Positions 41,933-52,731 of a DNA stretch of 64,000 nt are shown here, piece after piece (position 1 is the stretch's first letter; each line of letters starts with the position of its first letter). This DNA comes from Pseudomonas sp. 2FG (lineage in GTDB: Bacteria; Pseudomonadota; Gammaproteobacteria; Pseudomonadales; Pseudomonadaceae). The stretch lies in NCBI RefSeq assembly GCF_005502935.1, contig NZ_SCMP01000002.1:124001-188000 (forward strand), read 5' to 3'. The notes under the pieces are model-generated. The model made no database searches. It was given only the letters and a program-made list of their open reading frames with translations, and was not told the DNA's origin. Position numbers and translations under genes: made by a program.

Positions 41933-42706
41933 CTAGAGTGGCGCCGCAGCTTCGCTTACGGGTGAGCTGGCCGGCAAGGCGCCGATCTCGCGCTGGGTCT
42001 GCTCGACCCAGGCATAGGCGCGGTCATTCAGTTCGGCAATGGCGCGTGGGCCGGTGCCCTCGGCGTACATCAGCGGGCCTATCACTACCTTAATGGTGCC
42101 TGGGCGTTTGCCCCAGCCTTGCTTCGGCCAGAACTCGCCGGCGTTGTGCGCAATCGGCAGTACCGGCAGGTTGGCGTTGACCGCCAGCGCCGCGCCGCCG
42201 CGGGAGAACTTGCCGATCTGCCCGGCGGGTACCCGCGTGCCTTCCGGGAAGATCAACACCCAGATGCCCTCTTCCAAGCGCTCATGGCCCTGCTTGGCCA
42301 GCTGCTTGAGGGCGGCTTTGGGGTTATCCCGGTCGATGGCGATGGGTTTCAGCATGGCCATCGCCCAGCCGAAGAACGGCAGGAACAACAGCTCGCGTTT
42401 CAGCACCTGGCTGAGCGGCTCGAAGTAGCAGGAGAGAAAGAAGGTTTCCCAGGTGCTTTGGTGTTTCGAGAGGATCACGCAGGGCCGCTTCGGGACGTTT
42501 TGCGCACCGCTGACTTCATAGCGGATGCCAATCATCGCCGCCGTCAGCCACACCGCGAAGCGGCACCAGTTGACGTTGATGAAATGGTAGCGCGCCTTGA
42601 ATGAGAGAAAGGGCGCGACCAAAAAGCTCAGGCTGCACCAGAGCAAAGCACTGGTGGACAGCAGCAGGTAGAAGAGAAAGATCCTGATGGCCTGCACTGT
42701 CGACAT
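41933..42706 (-). CDS. 1-acyl-sn-glycerol-3-phosphate acyltransferase (PlsC/LptA-like)
   Basis: The 257-residue protein from ATG 42706 has a start membrane helix (IRIFLFYLLLSTSALLWCSL) and the PlsC fold with FPEGTRVPAGQIGKF (EGTR motif) and LPVLPIAHNAGEFW. The usual HX4D box reads HQSTWE, that is HX4E. The size and place equal the lptA gene PA0005 of P. aeruginosa as I recall, which also follows gyrB. It makes phosphatidic acid. The ORF could be extended upstream to 42784, but that part overlaps gmhB. Confidence 0.9.
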   Translation of the reverse strand: MSTVQAIRIFLFYLLLSTSALLWCSLSFLVAPFLSFKARYHFINVNWCRFAVWLTAAMIGIRYEVSGAQNVPKRPCVILSKHQSTWETFFLSCYFEPLSQVLKRELLFLPFFGWAMAMLKPIAIDRDNPKAALKQLAKQGHERLEEGIWVLIFPEGTRVPAGQIGKFSRGGAALAVNANLPVLPIAHNAGEFWPKQGWGKRPGTIKVVIGPLMYAEGTGPRAIAELNDRAYAWVEQTQREIGALPASSPVSEAAAPL

Positions 42707-42737
42707 GTGAGCTTTATCCGTCGCGGGCATTGCCCGC

Positions 42738-43274
42738 CTAGTGAGAGTGGAGTAGCTGGGCGGCAACCGCCGCCAGATCGTCAAATATCAAGGTACCCGC
42801 CGGCACTGCGGCGCCCAGGGTCTGTTGGCCCTTACCGGTTTTCACCAACACGGGCTGACAGTCGACGGCCAACGCCGCCTCCAGGTCACCCTTGCTGTCG
42901 CCGACGAACCACAGACCGGCAAGCTCGACGCGGTAATGCGCGGCGATGGTCTTCAGCATGCCCGGTTTGGGTTTGCGACAGTCGCAGCCCTCATCCGGCC
43001 CATGGGGGCAGAACAGGATCAAACCCAGCTCACCGCCCTGCTCCGCAACCAGCTCACGCAGGCGCGTGTGCATGGCCTCCAGCGTGGACAGATCGTAATA
43101 GCCGCGCGCCAGGCCGGATTGGTTGGTGGCGACCGCCACCGTCCAACCGGCCCGGCTCAATTGCGCGATGGCCGCGATCGAGCCGGGAAGCGGAATCCAC
43201 TCCTCCAGCGACTTGATATAGGCGTCGGAGTCGTAATTGATCACCCCGTCCCGATCGAGAATCAGCAACTTCAC
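42738..43274 (-). CDS. gmhB: D-glycero-beta-D-manno-heptose-1,7-bisphosphate 7-phosphatase
   Basis: The 178-residue HAD-family protein starts MKLLILDRDGVINYDSDAYI (catalytic DRDG), has ATNQSGLARGYYD, the zinc cluster CPHGPDEGCDCRKP, and GDSKGDLEAALAVDC. It removes the 7-phosphate in ADP-heptose synthesis for LPS. It sits between the acyltransferase and glyS on the minus strand, 3 nt after the glyS stop. Confidence 0.96.
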   Translation of the reverse strand: MKLLILDRDGVINYDSDAYIKSLEEWIPLPGSIAAIAQLSRAGWTVAVATNQSGLARGYYDLSTLEAMHTRLRELVAEQGGELGLILFCPHGPDEGCDCRKPKPGMLKTIAAHYRVELAGLWFVGDSKGDLEAALAVDCQPVLVKTGKGQQTLGAAVPAGTLIFDDLAAVAAQLLHSH

Positions 43275-43277
43275 GAC

Positions 43278-45332
43278 TTAGCCCAGCAACGAGATATCGG
43301 CGACGCCGAGGAACAGCCCGCGCAGCTGCGCCAGCAGCGCATAGCGATTGGCACGCACCGCGGCATCCTCGGCGTTGACCAGCACCGCCTCGAAGAAGGC
43401 GTCGACCGGCTCACGCAGGCTGGCCAGGTGCTCCAGGGCTTCGCGGTAGCAGCGCGCAGCCGCCAGCGGCGCGACGGCTTGGGCGGCTGCGGCGACCACC
43501 TGGGCCAGGGTCTGCTCGGCCGGCTCCTGCAGCAGTGCGACGTTCACGCTGGCCGGTACCTGGCCGTCGAATTTGCTCAGCAGGTTGGAGACGCGCTTGT
43601 TCGCCGCCGCCAGGGCTGCCGCTTCGCTACGGGCACGGAACGCCTGTACCGCCTGGACGCGCTGATCGAAGTCCAGTGGCGCCGTGGGCGACAGCGCGCG
43701 GACGGCCTGATATACGCTGACCTCCACGCCTTCGTCTTCGTAACGGGCACGCAGGCGGTCGAAGATGAAGTCCTGCACCTGGGGCGCCAGGCCTTCGGCC
43801 TTGACCTTGTCGGCGAACTGCTGGATGGCGAAGGCGATGGCCTCGGCCAGGTCCAGATCCAGCTGCTTCTCGATCAGAATCCGTAACACGCCCAGGGCCG
43901 CGCGACGCAGCGCGTAGGGGTCCTTGCTGCCGGTCGGCAGCATGCCGATGCCGAAGATTCCGACCAGGGTGTCGAGTTTGTCGGCGACCGCGACGGCCGC
44001 ACCGGTCAGGGTGCTCGGCAATTCGGCGCCGGCACCGCGGGGCATGTACTGCTCGTTCAGCGCCAGGGCCACATCGTCGGCTTCGCCGTCGTTCAGTGCG
44101 TAGTAGTAACCGGCGATGCCCTGCATCTCCGGGAACTCGCCGACCATCTCGGTGGCCAGGTCGCACTTGGACAGCAGGCCGGCGCGGGCCGCCCGCTGGC
44201 TGTCGCCACCGGTGCGTTCGGCGATAAAGGCGGCAAGGGCGGACACCCGTTGGGCCTTGTCGAATACCGAACCGAGCTGGGCCTGGAACACCACATGGGC
44301 CAGGCGCTGGTTGAAGCTTTCCAGCGGCTGTTTCTTGTCCTGCTTGAAGAAGAACTCGGCGTCGGTCAGACGCGGGCGCACGACCTTCTCGTTGCCGGAA
44401 ATGATCTGCGCCGGGTCCTTGCTCTCGACGTTGGCCACTGTGATAAAGCGCGGCAGCAACTTGCCGTTGGCATCCAGCAGGCAGAAGTACTTCTGGTTGT
44501 CCTGCATGGTGGTGATCAAGGCTTCCTGCGGCACGGCGAGGAAGCGTTCCTCGAAGGAGCACACCAGCGGCACCGGCCATTCGACCAGGGCGGTGACTTC
44601 ATCGAGCAGGTCGGCGGGCACTATCGCGGTGCCCTGCTGCTCGGCCGCCAGCTCGGCGACGCGGGCGCCGATCAGCTCACGGCGTTCGGTGAAGTCGGCC
44701 AGCACGTGGGCGCCGCGCAGGTCTTCCAGATAGGTCGACGGCTTGCTGATGTGCACCTTGTCCGGGTTGTGGAAACGGTGACCACGGGATTCGCGGCCGA
44801 CTTTCTGCGCGAGGATTTCGCAGTCGATCACCGCGTCACCGAACAGCATCACCAACCACTGGGTCGGGCGGACGAACTCTTCTTTGCGTGCGCCCCAGCG
44901 CATGCGCTTGGGAATCGGCAGTTCGTTCAACGACGCAGTGACGATGCCCGGCAGCAGGCCAATGGCCGGCTGGCCGGGAATGCGTTGGCTGAATTTCAGC
45001 TTCGGGCCGCTCTGGTCGATCTCGGCCAGCTCGACGCCGCATTTCTTGGCGAAGCCGAGGGCGGCCTGGGTCGGCTGGCCTGCGGCGTCGAAGGCGGCCG
45101 AGAGCGGCGGGCCGTCGAGGTTGTGGCTGCGATCCGGCTGCTGGGCGGCCAGCTGTTCGACCAGCACCGCCAGGCGCCGTGGTGCGGCGTAGACGCGGGC
45201 GGCAGAGTAGCTCAGGCCGGCGGCTTTCAGGCCTTTCTCGATGCCGCCGAGGAAGGCCTCACCGAGGCTTTTCAGGGCCTTGGGTGGCAGCTCTTCGGTG
45301 CCCAGTTCAACCAGGAAATCTTGCGCACTCAT
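43278..45332 (-). CDS. glyS: Glycyl-tRNA synthetase subunit beta
   Basis: The 684-residue protein starts [20 protein letters not shown], the conserved GlyS beginning, and continues through the HD-like and anticodon-binding regions with [20 protein letters not shown] near 545. The C-terminus is VADISLLG. It is the beta subunit of the alpha2beta2 enzyme, and overlaps glyQ by 4 nt (ATGA). The length is normal (~685). Confidence 0.98.
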   Translation of the reverse strand: MSAQDFLVELGTEELPPKALKSLGEAFLGGIEKGLKAAGLSYSAARVYAAPRRLAVLVEQLAAQQPDRSHNLDGPPLSAAFDAAGQPTQAALGFAKKCGVELAEIDQSGPKLKFSQRIPGQPAIGLLPGIVTASLNELPIPKRMRWGARKEEFVRPTQWLVMLFGDAVIDCEILAQKVGRESRGHRFHNPDKVHISKPSTYLEDLRGAHVLADFTERRELIGARVAELAAEQQGTAIVPADLLDEVTALVEWPVPLVCSFEERFLAVPQEALITTMQDNQKYFCLLDANGKLLPRFITVANVESKDPAQIISGNEKVVRPRLTDAEFFFKQDKKQPLESFNQRLAHVVFQAQLGSVFDKAQRVSALAAFIAERTGGDSQRAARAGLLSKCDLATEMVGEFPEMQGIAGYYYALNDGEADDVALALNEQYMPRGAGAELPSTLTGAAVAVADKLDTLVGIFGIGMLPTGSKDPYALRRAALGVLRILIEKQLDLDLAEAIAFAIQQFADKVKAEGLAPQVQDFIFDRLRARYEDEGVEVSVYQAVRALSPTAPLDFDQRVQAVQAFRARSEAAALAAANKRVSNLLSKFDGQVPASVNVALLQEPAEQTLAQVVAAAAQAVAPLAAARCYREALEHLASLREPVDAFFEAVLVNAEDAAVRANRYALLAQLRGLFLGVADISLLG

Positions 45333-46282
45333 TGTGCAGCCTCCAGCTTAGCCAACACTTCATCACGCAAATCCGGGGTCGCCATCGGGAAGCCGAGCTT
45401 GGCCCGGGCCAGCAGGTAGGCCTGGGCCACGGAACGCGCCAGCGTGCGCACACGCAGAATGTACTGCTGACGCGCGGTGACCGAAATGGCCCGACGAGCA
45501 TCGAGCAGGTTGAAGGTGTGCGAGGCCTTGAGGACCATTTCGTAGCTTGGCAACGGCAACGGCTGATCGAGTTCGATCAGGCGCTTGGCTTCGCTTTCAT
45601 AGAAGTCGAACAGCTCGAACAGCTTGTCGACGTTGGCCTGTTCGAAGTTGTAGGTCGATTGCTCGACTTCGTTCTGGTGGAACACGTCGCCGTAGGTGAC
45701 CTTGCCGAACGGGCCGTCGGTCCAGACCAGGTCGTAGACCGAGTCGACACCCTGCAGGTACATGGCCAGGCGTTCCAGGCCGTAGGTGATTTCGCCGGTC
45801 ACCGGGTAGCACTCGATGCCGCCCGCCTGCTGGAAGTAGGTGAACTGAGTGACTTCCATGCCGTTCAGCCAGACTTCCCAACCCAGCCCCCAGGCGCCCA
45901 GGGTCGGCGACTCCCAGTTGTCTTCGACGAAACGGATGTCGTGTACCAGCGGGTCGAGGCCGACGTGCTTGAGCGAGCCGAGGTACAGCTCCTGGAAGTT
46001 GTCCGGGTTCGGCTTCAACACCACCTGGAACTGGTAGTAGTGCTGCAGGCGGTTGGGGTTTTCGCCGTAGCGGCCGTCAGTCGGGCGACGACTGGGTTGC
46101 ACATAAGCGGCGTTCCAGGTTTCCGGGCCGATGGCGCGCAGAAACGTGGCGGTGTGGAAGGTGCCGGCACCGACTTCCATATCGTAGGGCTGAAGCACCA
46201 CACAACCTTGCTCGGCCCAGTATTGCTGGAGGGCGAGGATCAAGTCTTGGAAGGTGCGCACGGCAGGCGTAGGCTGGCTCAC
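45329..46282 (-). CDS. glyQ: Glycyl-tRNA synthetase subunit alpha
   Basis: The 317-residue protein begins at GTG 46282 ([20 protein letters not shown]), preceded by an AGGTG ribosome site. It carries [20 protein letters not shown] and [20 protein letters not shown], the GlyQ core. A longer frame to 46339 has no good ribosome site. It is the catalytic subunit paired with glyS. Confidence 0.97.
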   Translation of the reverse strand: MSQPTPAVRTFQDLILALQQYWAEQGCVVLQPYDMEVGAGTFHTATFLRAIGPETWNAAYVQPSRRPTDGRYGENPNRLQHYYQFQVVLKPNPDNFQELYLGSLKHVGLDPLVHDIRFVEDNWESPTLGAWGLGWEVWLNGMEVTQFTYFQQAGGIECYPVTGEITYGLERLAMYLQGVDSVYDLVWTDGPFGKVTYGDVFHQNEVEQSTYNFEQANVDKLFELFDFYESEAKRLIELDQPLPLPSYEMVLKASHTFNLLDARRAISVTARQQYILRVRTLARSVAQAYLLARAKLGFPMATPDLRDEVLAKLEAAQ

Positions 46283-46362
46283 GAAATTCACCTGTACTGA
46301 GGCTGCGACAGAAAGGGCGGGAGTATACCCGATTCCCACTCGCCTCTACCCCCTGGAGCCTT

Positions 46363-46920
46363 ATGCCACGCTGCTTCTGGTGTACCGACGACCCGCTGTA
46401 TCGGGCTTACCACGACCAGGAATGGGGCGTGCCGCTGCGCGATCCGCAACAGCTGTTCGAACTGCTGTTGCTGGAAGGCTTCCAGGCCGGTTTGTCCTGG
46501 ATCACCGTGCTGAAGAAGCGCCAGCGTTACCGTGAGCTGCTGTTCGGCTTCGACGTGCAGCGCCTGGCGCAGATGAGCGACGCCGAGATCGAGGAGCGTT
46601 TGCTCGATCCGGGGATCATCCGCAATCGCCTCAAGCTCAAGGCCGCCCGGCAGAATGCCCAGGCCTGGCAGCAGCTGGAGGATCCGCTGACGCTGCTCTG
46701 GTCCTTCGTCGGCGGGGTGCCGAAGATCAATCACTTCCAGGATCGCAGCCAGGTGCCGGCGGTGACGGCGGAGGCCGAGGCGATGAGCAAGGCGCTGAAG
46801 AAGGCGGGCTTCACCTTCGTCGGCCCGACCATCTGTTACGCCTTTATGCAGGCGGCCGGGATGGTCATGGATCACACCACCGATTGTTCGCGTTACGCCG
46901 AGCTGGCAGCCGCCGGGTAG
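46363..46920 (+). CDS. tag: DNA-3-methyladenine glycosylase I
   Basis: The 185-residue protein has the N-terminal Zn-binding CFWCTDDPLYRAYHDQEWGV (Cys4 and His17 are probable ligands) and the FELLLLEGFQAGLSWITVL recognition region. The C-terminal HTTDC supplies the remaining His and Cys ligands. It removes 3-methyladenine from DNA. The stop codon TAG is part of a REP palindrome, so the repeat has landed on the gene end. It is divergent from glyQ. Confidence 0.96.
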   Translation: MPRCFWCTDDPLYRAYHDQEWGVPLRDPQQLFELLLLEGFQAGLSWITVLKKRQRYRELLFGFDVQRLAQMSDAEIEERLLDPGIIRNRLKLKAARQNAQAWQQLEDPLTLLWSFVGGVPKINHFQDRSQVPAVTAEAEAMSKALKKAGFTFVGPTICYAFMQAAGMVMDHTTDCSRYAELAAAG

Positions 46921-46971
46921 GAGCGGGCCATGCCCGCGATCAGCGCGTTCGCGGGCATGGCCCGCTCCTAC
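46917..46971. repeat. Classical REP palindrome overlapping the tag stop codon
   Basis: Arms GTAGGAGCGGGCCATGCCCG and CGGGCATGGCCCGCTCCTAC are almost perfect inverted copies (46917-46939, 46948-46971). This is the best-known Pseudomonas REP class. It begins one base before the TAG stop of tag and could also serve as its terminator. Confidence 0.9.
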
Positions 46972-47035
46972 TAAGCCACCTCGCCATCTCTCGGCCTGGT
47001 TACAATAGCCGCCTCGCAAATTTCAGGAGTTGCCT

Positions 47036-47923
47036 GTGGAGAAGTTCAAAGGTGCGCTGGTGGTGGGCTTTCTGCGCCTGTTCGCCCTCCTACCCTGGCG
47101 GGTGGTGCAAGGTCTCGGCGCGGCGATTGGTTGGCTGATGTGGCGGCTGCCGAACAGCTCGCGCGAGGTGGCGGGCCTCAACCTGAGCAAATGCTTTCCC
47201 GAGCTGGATGCCGTCGCCCATGACCGTCTGCTGCGCCAGAGCCTGATGGAGATCGGCAGGACCCTGACCGAAAGCGCCTGCGCCTGGGTCTGGCCGGCGC
47301 AGAAGTCCCTCGAACTGGTGCGCGAGGTGCAAGGCCTGGAGGTGTTGCAGGCGGCGCTGGCGTCCGGCAAGGGCGTGGTCGGCATCACCAGCCACCTGGG
47401 CAACTGGGAAGTGCTCAACCACTATTATTGCAACCTGTGCAAACCGATCATTTTCTACCGTCCGCCGAAGCTCAAGGCGGTCGATGAGCTGCTGCGCAAA
47501 CAGCGCGTGCAGCTCGGCAATCGGGTGGCGCCTTCGACCAAGGAAGGCATCCTCAGCATCATCAAGGAAGTGCGCAAAGGCGGCGTGGTGGGGATTCCCG
47601 CCGACCCCGAGCCGAGCCTCTCGGCCGGCTTCTTCGTACCCTTCTGCGCGGTGCAGGCGCTGACCAGCAAATTCGTTCCGGGCATGCTCGCCGGCGGCAA
47701 GGCGGTGGGAGTGTTCCTGCATGCGCTGCGTCTGGAGGATGGCTCGGGTTACAAGGTGATTTTCGAGGCGGCGCCCGAGGCGATGTACAGCGAAGACCCG
47801 CACACCGCCGTGGCGGCCATGAGCCGGGTGGTCGAGAGCTATGTGCGGGCTTACCCGAGCCAATACATGTGGAGCATGAAACGCTTCAAGAAGCGCCCGC
47901 CCGGCGAGCCGAGGTGGTACTAG
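47036..47923 (+). CDS. lpxL: Lipid A lauroyl/2-hydroxylauroyl acyltransferase family (LpxL/HtrB)
   Basis: The 295-residue protein is set by AGGAG seven nucleotides before GTG 47036 (MEKFKGALVVGFLRLFALLP). It has the acyltransferase HX4E box (SHLGNWEVLNHYYC), IIFYRPPKLKAVDEL, and ADPEPSLSAGFFVPFCAV. It adds a secondary acyl chain to lipid A at the inner membrane. The place equals PA0011, an HtrB-type enzyme, as I recall. The exact acyl specificity is not readable. Confidence 0.93.
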   Translation: MEKFKGALVVGFLRLFALLPWRVVQGLGAAIGWLMWRLPNSSREVAGLNLSKCFPELDAVAHDRLLRQSLMEIGRTLTESACAWVWPAQKSLELVREVQGLEVLQAALASGKGVVGITSHLGNWEVLNHYYCNLCKPIIFYRPPKLKAVDELLRKQRVQLGNRVAPSTKEGILSIIKEVRKGGVVGIPADPEPSLSAGFFVPFCAVQALTSKFVPGMLAGGKAVGVFLHALRLEDGSGYKVIFEAAPEAMYSEDPHTAVAAMSRVVESYVRAYPSQYMWSMKRFKKRPPGEPRWY

Positions 47924-47977
47924 TTTCGTTCGCGAAAACGTGCTGAGCCGCGCGTCGCATCGATCCTGGCGCCGGCT

Positions 47978-48298
47978 TCAGGCGGCGGGATGCTGGCGTT
48001 CCAGTTTCTTCAGAAACACGCTCATTTCCTTCTCGGCCTGCTTGTCGCCATGGGCCTGGGCGGCGGCCAGGCCCTGCTCCCAGGCCCGGCGGGCGCCAGC
48101 ATGATCGGCTTGGCCTGCGTGCGCCTTGCCGAGCAGCTTCCAGGCCGCGGAATACTTCGGGTCGAACTCGACGCAGCGCTGCAGGTGCTCGGCGGCACGG
48201 GCGTATTCGCCGGCATCCAGGTAACCCTTGCCCAGGCCGAAGCGCAGCAGGGCGTTGTCCACGCCCTTGGCGAGCATTTTTTCCAGCCCTTCGAGCAT
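47978..48298 (-). CDS. Small TPR-repeat protein
   Basis: The 106-residue protein has about two and a half tetratricopeptide repeats: ALLRFGLGKGYLDAGEYARA, then KYSAAWKLLGKAHAGQADHA, then GARRAWEQGLAAAQAHGD. There is no signal peptide, so it is probably cytosolic. A similar short TPR protein sits here in P. aeruginosa (PA0015 as I recall). Its partner is unknown. It ends close to the lpxL stop on the opposite strand. Confidence 0.8.
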   Translation of the reverse strand: MLEGLEKMLAKGVDNALLRFGLGKGYLDAGEYARAAEHLQRCVEFDPKYSAAWKLLGKAHAGQADHAGARRAWEQGLAAAQAHGDKQAEKEMSVFLKKLERQHPAA

Positions 48299-48366
48299 AT
48301 CGGCGCGACCTCATTTCGTCGGCTGGGTTTCGCCCTTCTGGCTCTACCCGGCCTAGGGATCGGAAG

Positions 48367-49740
48367 TTAGAAGAACGTCAGGCCAACCTGGAACAGCCGC
48401 TCGACATCGCGGATGTACTGCTTGTCGACCAGGAACAGGATCACGTGGTCGCCGGCCTCGATCACCGTATCGTCGTGGGCGATCAGCACCTTTTCGTCAC
48501 GCACCAGCGCGCCGATGGTGGTGCCCGGCGGCAAGGCGATGTCTTCGATGGCGCGGCCGATCACCTTGCTCGACTTGGCGTCGCCGTGGGCGATGGCCTC
48601 GATGGCCTCCGCCGCCCCGCGCCGCAGCGAGTGCACGCTGACGATATCGCCGCGGCGCACGTGGGTCAGCAGGGCGCCGATGGTGGCTAGCTGCGGGCTG
48701 ATGGCGATATCGATCTCGCCGCCCTGCACCAGGTCGACATAGGCCGGGTTGTTGATGATGCTCATCACCTTGCGCGCGCCCAGGCGCTTGGCCAGCAACG
48801 AGGACATGATGTTGGCCTCGTCGTCGTTGGTCAGGGCGAGGAAGATGTCGGCGTCGGCGATATTTTCTTCCAGCAGCAGATCGCGGTCGGAAGCGCTGCC
48901 CTGCAGCACTACGGTGCTGTCCAGGGCCTCGGAGAGCGCGCGACAACGGGCCGGGTTCATCTCGATGATCTTCACCTGATAACGGCTTTCGATGGCCTCG
49001 GCCAGGCGCTCGCCGACATGCCCGCCGCCGGCGATGACGATGCGCTTGTAGCTGTCCTCGAGACGGCGCAGCTCGCTCATCACCGCGCGGATGTGGCCCT
49101 TGGCGGCGATGAAGAACACCTCGTCATCGGCCTCGATCACGGTGTCACCCTGGGGAATGATCGGCCGGTCGCGACGGTAGATCGCCGCCACCCGGGTGTC
49201 GATGTTGGGCATGTGCTGGCGCAGCTGGCGCAGCTGCTGGCCGACCAGCGGGCCGCCGTAGTAGGCCCTGACCCCTACCAGCTGGGCCTTGCCCTCGGCG
49301 AAGTCGATCACCTGCAAGGCACCGGGGTGCTCGATCAGGCGCTTGATGTAGTGGGTCACCAGCTGTTCCGGGCTGATCAGCACATCGACCGGAATCGCCT
49401 CGTTGTCGAACAGGTCGGCGCGGGTCAGGTACGCGGCCTCGCGCACCCGGGCGATCTTGGTCGGGGTGTGGAACAGGGTGTAGGCGACCTGGCAGGCGAC
49501 CATATTGATTTCGTCGCTGTTGGTCACCGCGATCAGCATGTCGGCATCGTCCGCGCCGGCTTGGCGCAGCACGGCCGGGAAGGAGCCGCGGCCCTGGACG
49601 GTACGAATGTCGAGGCGGTCGCCGAGGTCGCGCAGGCGGTCGCCATCGGTGTCGACCACGGTGATGTCGTTGTGTTCACTGGCCAGGTGCTCGGCCAGGG
49701 TGCCGCCGACCTGGCCGGCGCCGAGAATAATGATCTTCAT
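48367..49740 (-). CDS. trkA: Trk potassium uptake system NAD-binding regulator TrkA
   Basis: The 457-residue protein has two RCK_N/RCK_C modules. The first Rossmann motif is [20 protein letters not shown] (residues ~3-22); the second is [20 protein letters not shown] (~235). Lines such as [20 protein letters not shown] and [20 protein letters not shown] are the matching nucleotide-sensing segments. It gates TrkG/H potassium uptake at the membrane. It follows rsmB on the minus strand with 12 nt between them. Confidence 0.98.
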   Translation of the reverse strand: MKIIILGAGQVGGTLAEHLASEHNDITVVDTDGDRLRDLGDRLDIRTVQGRGSFPAVLRQAGADDADMLIAVTNSDEINMVACQVAYTLFHTPTKIARVREAAYLTRADLFDNEAIPVDVLISPEQLVTHYIKRLIEHPGALQVIDFAEGKAQLVGVRAYYGGPLVGQQLRQLRQHMPNIDTRVAAIYRRDRPIIPQGDTVIEADDEVFFIAAKGHIRAVMSELRRLEDSYKRIVIAGGGHVGERLAEAIESRYQVKIIEMNPARCRALSEALDSTVVLQGSASDRDLLLEENIADADIFLALTNDDEANIMSSLLAKRLGARKVMSIINNPAYVDLVQGGEIDIAISPQLATIGALLTHVRRGDIVSVHSLRRGAAEAIEAIAHGDAKSSKVIGRAIEDIALPPGTTIGALVRDEKVLIAHDDTVIEAGDHVILFLVDKQYIRDVERLFQVGLTFF

Positions 49741-49752
49741 CCGTGTCCTTCC

Positions 49753-51081
49753 TCAGCCGCGGGGGGACGCGGCGATCTTGATCAGCTTGGCATAGTAAAA
49801 GCCGTCATGGCCGCCTTCCTGCGCGAGCAGTTGGCGCCCATGGGGCTGTGTCAGGCCGGGCGCTTGCTGGCCGAGCTGACCGGCGATAGCCAGTTCACGG
49901 GCCCCGGGAGTGCGAGCCAGGAAGGCTTCGAGCACCTCGCTGTTCTCGCTCGGCAGGGTCGAACAGGTGGCATAGAGCAGCACCCCGCCGATGTCCAGGG
50001 TGGGCCAGAGGGCGTCCAGCAGTTCGCCCTGCAGCGCGGCCAGGGCCGGAATGTCCTCGGCCTGGCGGGTCAGTTTGATATCCGGATGGCGGCGGATCAC
50101 CCCGGTGGCGGAACAGGGCGCGTCGAGCAGGATCCGTTGGAAGGGTTGGCCGTCCCACCACTGCTCGGTCTGCCGGGCATCGGCGGCGATCAGTTGCGCG
50201 CTAAGGCCCAGGCGGTCGAGGTTTTCCTGCACGCGGAGCAGGCGCTTGGCTTCCAGGTCGATGGCCACCACCGCGGCCAGCCCGGGCTCTACCTCGAGCA
50301 GGTGGCAGGTCTTGCCGCCGGGCGCGCAGCAGGCATCCAGCACCCGTTGCCCGGGCGCCAGTTCCAGCAGGTCGGCCGCCAGCTGCGCGGCTTCGTCCTG
50401 CACGCTGACGCGGCCTTCGGCGAAGCCCGGCAGGGTGGTGACATCGCAGGCCTCGCCGAGGAGGATGCCGTCACGGCTGAAGGTGCAGGCGCTGGCGGCG
50501 AAGCCGACGCGTTGCAGTTCGGCGAGATAGGCATCGCGACTGCCCAGGCACCGATTGACCCGCAGGATCAGCGGCGGATGGGCGTTGTTGGCCGCGCAGA
50601 TGGCTTCCCACTGCTCCGGCCAGAAGGCCTTCAGGGCCTTTTGCAACCAGCGCGGGTGGGCGGTGCGGGCGGCCGGGTCTTTTTCCAGCTCGGCGAGCAA
50701 AGCCTCGCCTTCGCGCTGGGCCCGGCGCAGTACGGCATTCAGCAGGCTCTTGGCCGAGGACTTCTTCAGTTGGTCGGCACAGCCGACGGTTTCACCGATG
50801 GCCGCATGTGCCGGGATGCGGGTGTAGAACAGTTGGTACAAACCGATCAGCAACAAGGCTTCGAGATCCTTGTCGGCGGCCTTGAAGGGTTTTTGCAGGA
50901 GTTTCTCCGCCAGCAGCGCCAGCCGCGGCTGCCAGCGCGCGGTGCCAAAGGCCAGCTCCTGGGTCAGGCCGCGATCCCGCGGTTCGACCTTGTCCAGCTG
51001 CGCCGGCAGGGAACTGTTCAGCGAGGCCTTCCCGGCGAGTACCGCCGCCAGGGCACGGGCGGCGGCCAGACGCGGATTCAT
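49753..51081 (-). CDS. rsmB: 16S rRNA (cytosine967-C5)-methyltransferase
   Basis: The 442-residue protein has an N-terminal NusB-like domain ([20 protein letters not shown]), the SAM domain with [20 protein letters not shown], and the two catalytic Cys motifs, [15 protein letters not shown] and [14 protein letters not shown]. Start ATG 51081 overlaps the fmt stop by 4 nt. It methylates C967 of 16S rRNA. Confidence 0.97.
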   Translation of the reverse strand: MNPRLAAARALAAVLAGKASLNSSLPAQLDKVEPRDRGLTQELAFGTARWQPRLALLAEKLLQKPFKAADKDLEALLLIGLYQLFYTRIPAHAAIGETVGCADQLKKSSAKSLLNAVLRRAQREGEALLAELEKDPAARTAHPRWLQKALKAFWPEQWEAICAANNAHPPLILRVNRCLGSRDAYLAELQRVGFAASACTFSRDGILLGEACDVTTLPGFAEGRVSVQDEAAQLAADLLELAPGQRVLDACCAPGGKTCHLLEVEPGLAAVVAIDLEAKRLLRVQENLDRLGLSAQLIAADARQTEQWWDGQPFQRILLDAPCSATGVIRRHPDIKLTRQAEDIPALAALQGELLDALWPTLDIGGVLLYATCSTLPSENSEVLEAFLARTPGARELAIAGQLGQQAPGLTQPHGRQLLAQEGGHDGFYYAKLIKIAASPRG

Positions 51082-52016
51082 GCTGTCGCCCCCAGCAGCG
51101 TGCCGAGGGCAAACTGTTCGCGGCGGCTGTTGAACAGGTCGGCGAAGTTCAACGCTTTGCCGCCGGGCAGTTGCAGCCGAGTCAGGCGCAGCGCACCCTC
51201 GCCGCAGGCCACGGTCAAGCCCTCGCGGCCGGCCTGGATGACTTGGCCGGGCTGGCCCTGCCCTTCGGCTATTTCAGCGGCGAGGACTTTCAGGGGCTCG
51301 CCATTGAGGCTGCTGTGGCAGATCGGCCAGGGGTTGAAGGCGCGAATCAGGCGCTCCAGTTCAAGGGCCGGGCGCTGCCAGTCCAGGCGCGCTTCGTCCT
51401 TGTTCAATTTGTGCGCGTAGGTGGCCAGGCCGTGGTCTTGCACCTCGGCCTCGAGCGTGCCGGCGGCCAGGGCGGCGATGGCGTGCAGCACGGCGGGCGG
51501 GCCCAGTTCGGCGAGGCGGTCATGCAGGCTGCCACCGGTGTCTTCGGCACCGATCGGGGTGCGGACTTTCAGCAGCATCGGCCCGGTATCCAGGCCGGCG
51601 TCCATCTGCATCACAGTCACCCCGGATTCGCTATCGCCGGCTTCGATGGCGCGCTGAATCGGCGCCGCCCCGCGCCAGCGCGGCAACAAGGAGGCATGGC
51701 TGTTGATGCAGCCCAGGCGCGGGGTATCCAGCACCACTTGCGGCAGGATCAGGCCGTAAGCCACCACCACCAGCAAGTCCGCGTTTAGCGCCGCCAGCTC
51801 CGCCTGCGCGGCGGGGTCGCGCAAGGTCTGCGGTTGGTACACCGGCAGCCCGTGTTGCAGGGCCAGCTGTTTCACCGGGCTGGGCATCAGCTTCTGGCCA
51901 CGGCCGGCGGGGCGATCCGGTTGGGTGTAGACGGCGATCAGCTCGTGCTCGCTAGCCAGCAAGGCCTGCAGATGCTGTGCGGCAAATTCCGGCGTGCCGG
52001 CAAAGACGATGCGCAA
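51078..52016 (-). CDS. fmt: Methionyl-tRNA formyltransferase
   Basis: The 312-residue protein starts at TTG 52016 ([20 protein letters not shown]), with GGAGA about 8 nt upstream. It has the folate-site motif [20 protein letters not shown] and [20 protein letters not shown] longer frame upstream overlaps def and is not used. It formylates initiator Met-tRNA. def lies directly upstream, with a hairpin between the genes. Confidence 0.95.
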   Translation of the reverse strand: MRIVFAGTPEFAAQHLQALLASEHELIAVYTQPDRPAGRGQKLMPSPVKQLALQHGLPVYQPQTLRDPAAQAELAALNADLLVVVAYGLILPQVVLDTPRLGCINSHASLLPRWRGAAPIQRAIEAGDSESGVTVMQMDAGLDTGPMLLKVRTPIGAEDTGGSLHDRLAELGPPAVLHAIAALAAGTLEAEVQDHGLATYAHKLNKDEARLDWQRPALELERLIRAFNPWPICHSSLNGEPLKVLAAEIAEGQGQPGQVIQAGREGLTVACGEGALRLTRLQLPGGKALNFADLFNSRREQFALGTLLGATA

Positions 52017-52038
52017 AGATGCTTCTCCAGAAAAGAAA

Positions 52039-52060
52039 AAGGCTTGCCGCGGCAAGCCTT
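52039..52060 (-). terminator. Hairpin between def and fmt
   Basis: AAGGCTTGCC and GGCAAGCCTT are perfect arms around GC. On the minus strand the stem is followed by TTTTTCTTTTC, an intrinsic terminator pattern, just before the fmt start. It may attenuate def transcripts rather than fully end them, because fmt has no other clear promoter. Confidence 0.75.
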
Positions 52061-52071
52061 TGGTGTCGGAC

Positions 52072-52578
52072 TCAAGCGTGCTGGCGGTGTTGTTTCTCCA
52101 GCTTCTTCTTGATGCGGTCGCGCTTGAGCGTGGACAGGTAGTCGACAAAGAGTTTGCCGTTGAGATGGTCGCACTCGTGCTGAATGCACACCGCCAGCAG
52201 GCCTTCGGCAAGCACTTCATAGGCTTGGCCGTCGCGGTCCAAGGCCTTGATCTTGACCTTCTGCGGGCGGTCGACGTTTTCGTAGAAGCCCGGCACCGAG
52301 AGGCAGCCCTCCTGGTACTGATCGACTTGCTCGGTCAAGGTTTCGAACTCGGGGTTGATAAACACCCGCGGTTCGCTCTTGTCTTCGCTGAGGTCCATCA
52401 CCACCACGCGCTTATGCACATTGACCTGGGTGGCGGCCAAACCAATACCCGGGGCGGCGTACATGGTTTCAAACATGTCGTCGATCAGCTGACGCAAGGC
52501 GTCATCGACCACGTCCACCGGCTTGGCGATGGTGCGCAGGCGCGGATCGGGAAACTCGAGGATGTTTAGAATTGCCAT
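52072..52578 (-). CDS. def: Peptide deformylase
   Basis: The 168-residue protein from ATG 52578 ([20 protein letters not shown]) carries [20 protein letters not shown], the metal-site QEGCLSVPG and QHECDHLNG, the three deformylase motifs. It removes formyl groups from nascent proteins. The longer frame to 52641 adds unmatched residues. It is divergent from the LysM gene. Confidence 0.97.
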   Translation of the reverse strand: MAILNILEFPDPRLRTIAKPVDVVDDALRQLIDDMFETMYAAPGIGLAATQVNVHKRVVVMDLSEDKSEPRVFINPEFETLTEQVDQYQEGCLSVPGFYENVDRPQKVKIKALDRDGQAYEVLAEGLLAVCIQHECDHLNGKLFVDYLSTLKRDRIKKKLEKQHRQHA

Positions 52579-52731
52579 ATGCGTTGTGTGATGCACTTGT
52601 GGAATAAAGTCAAAATCCGCTGCTAATATGCTGAGCAGCATTGAAAAACGGCTTCAGGCCGCGGCTCCCGAGGGTTTCGGAGCAGCCCTTGGGCGTTCCA
52701 CGTGAAGACACATAATAAAGGGATTCACCGC

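Noticed and set aside
42715-42740. GCGGGCATTGCCCGC palindrome at the gmhB/acyltransferase gap
   Set aside because: It is a short half-REP without the outer arms, so it is not listed as an element.
49018-51420. 800-codon plus-strand frame opposite trkA and rsmB
   Set aside because: Same cause: antisense shadow of conserved genes, Gly/Gln/Ala-rich translation, no start signal.
52694-52709. Possible third parS (GTTCCACGTGAAG) before the LysM gene
   Set aside because: Only one half-site plus the centre matches the consensus; the right half is degraded.
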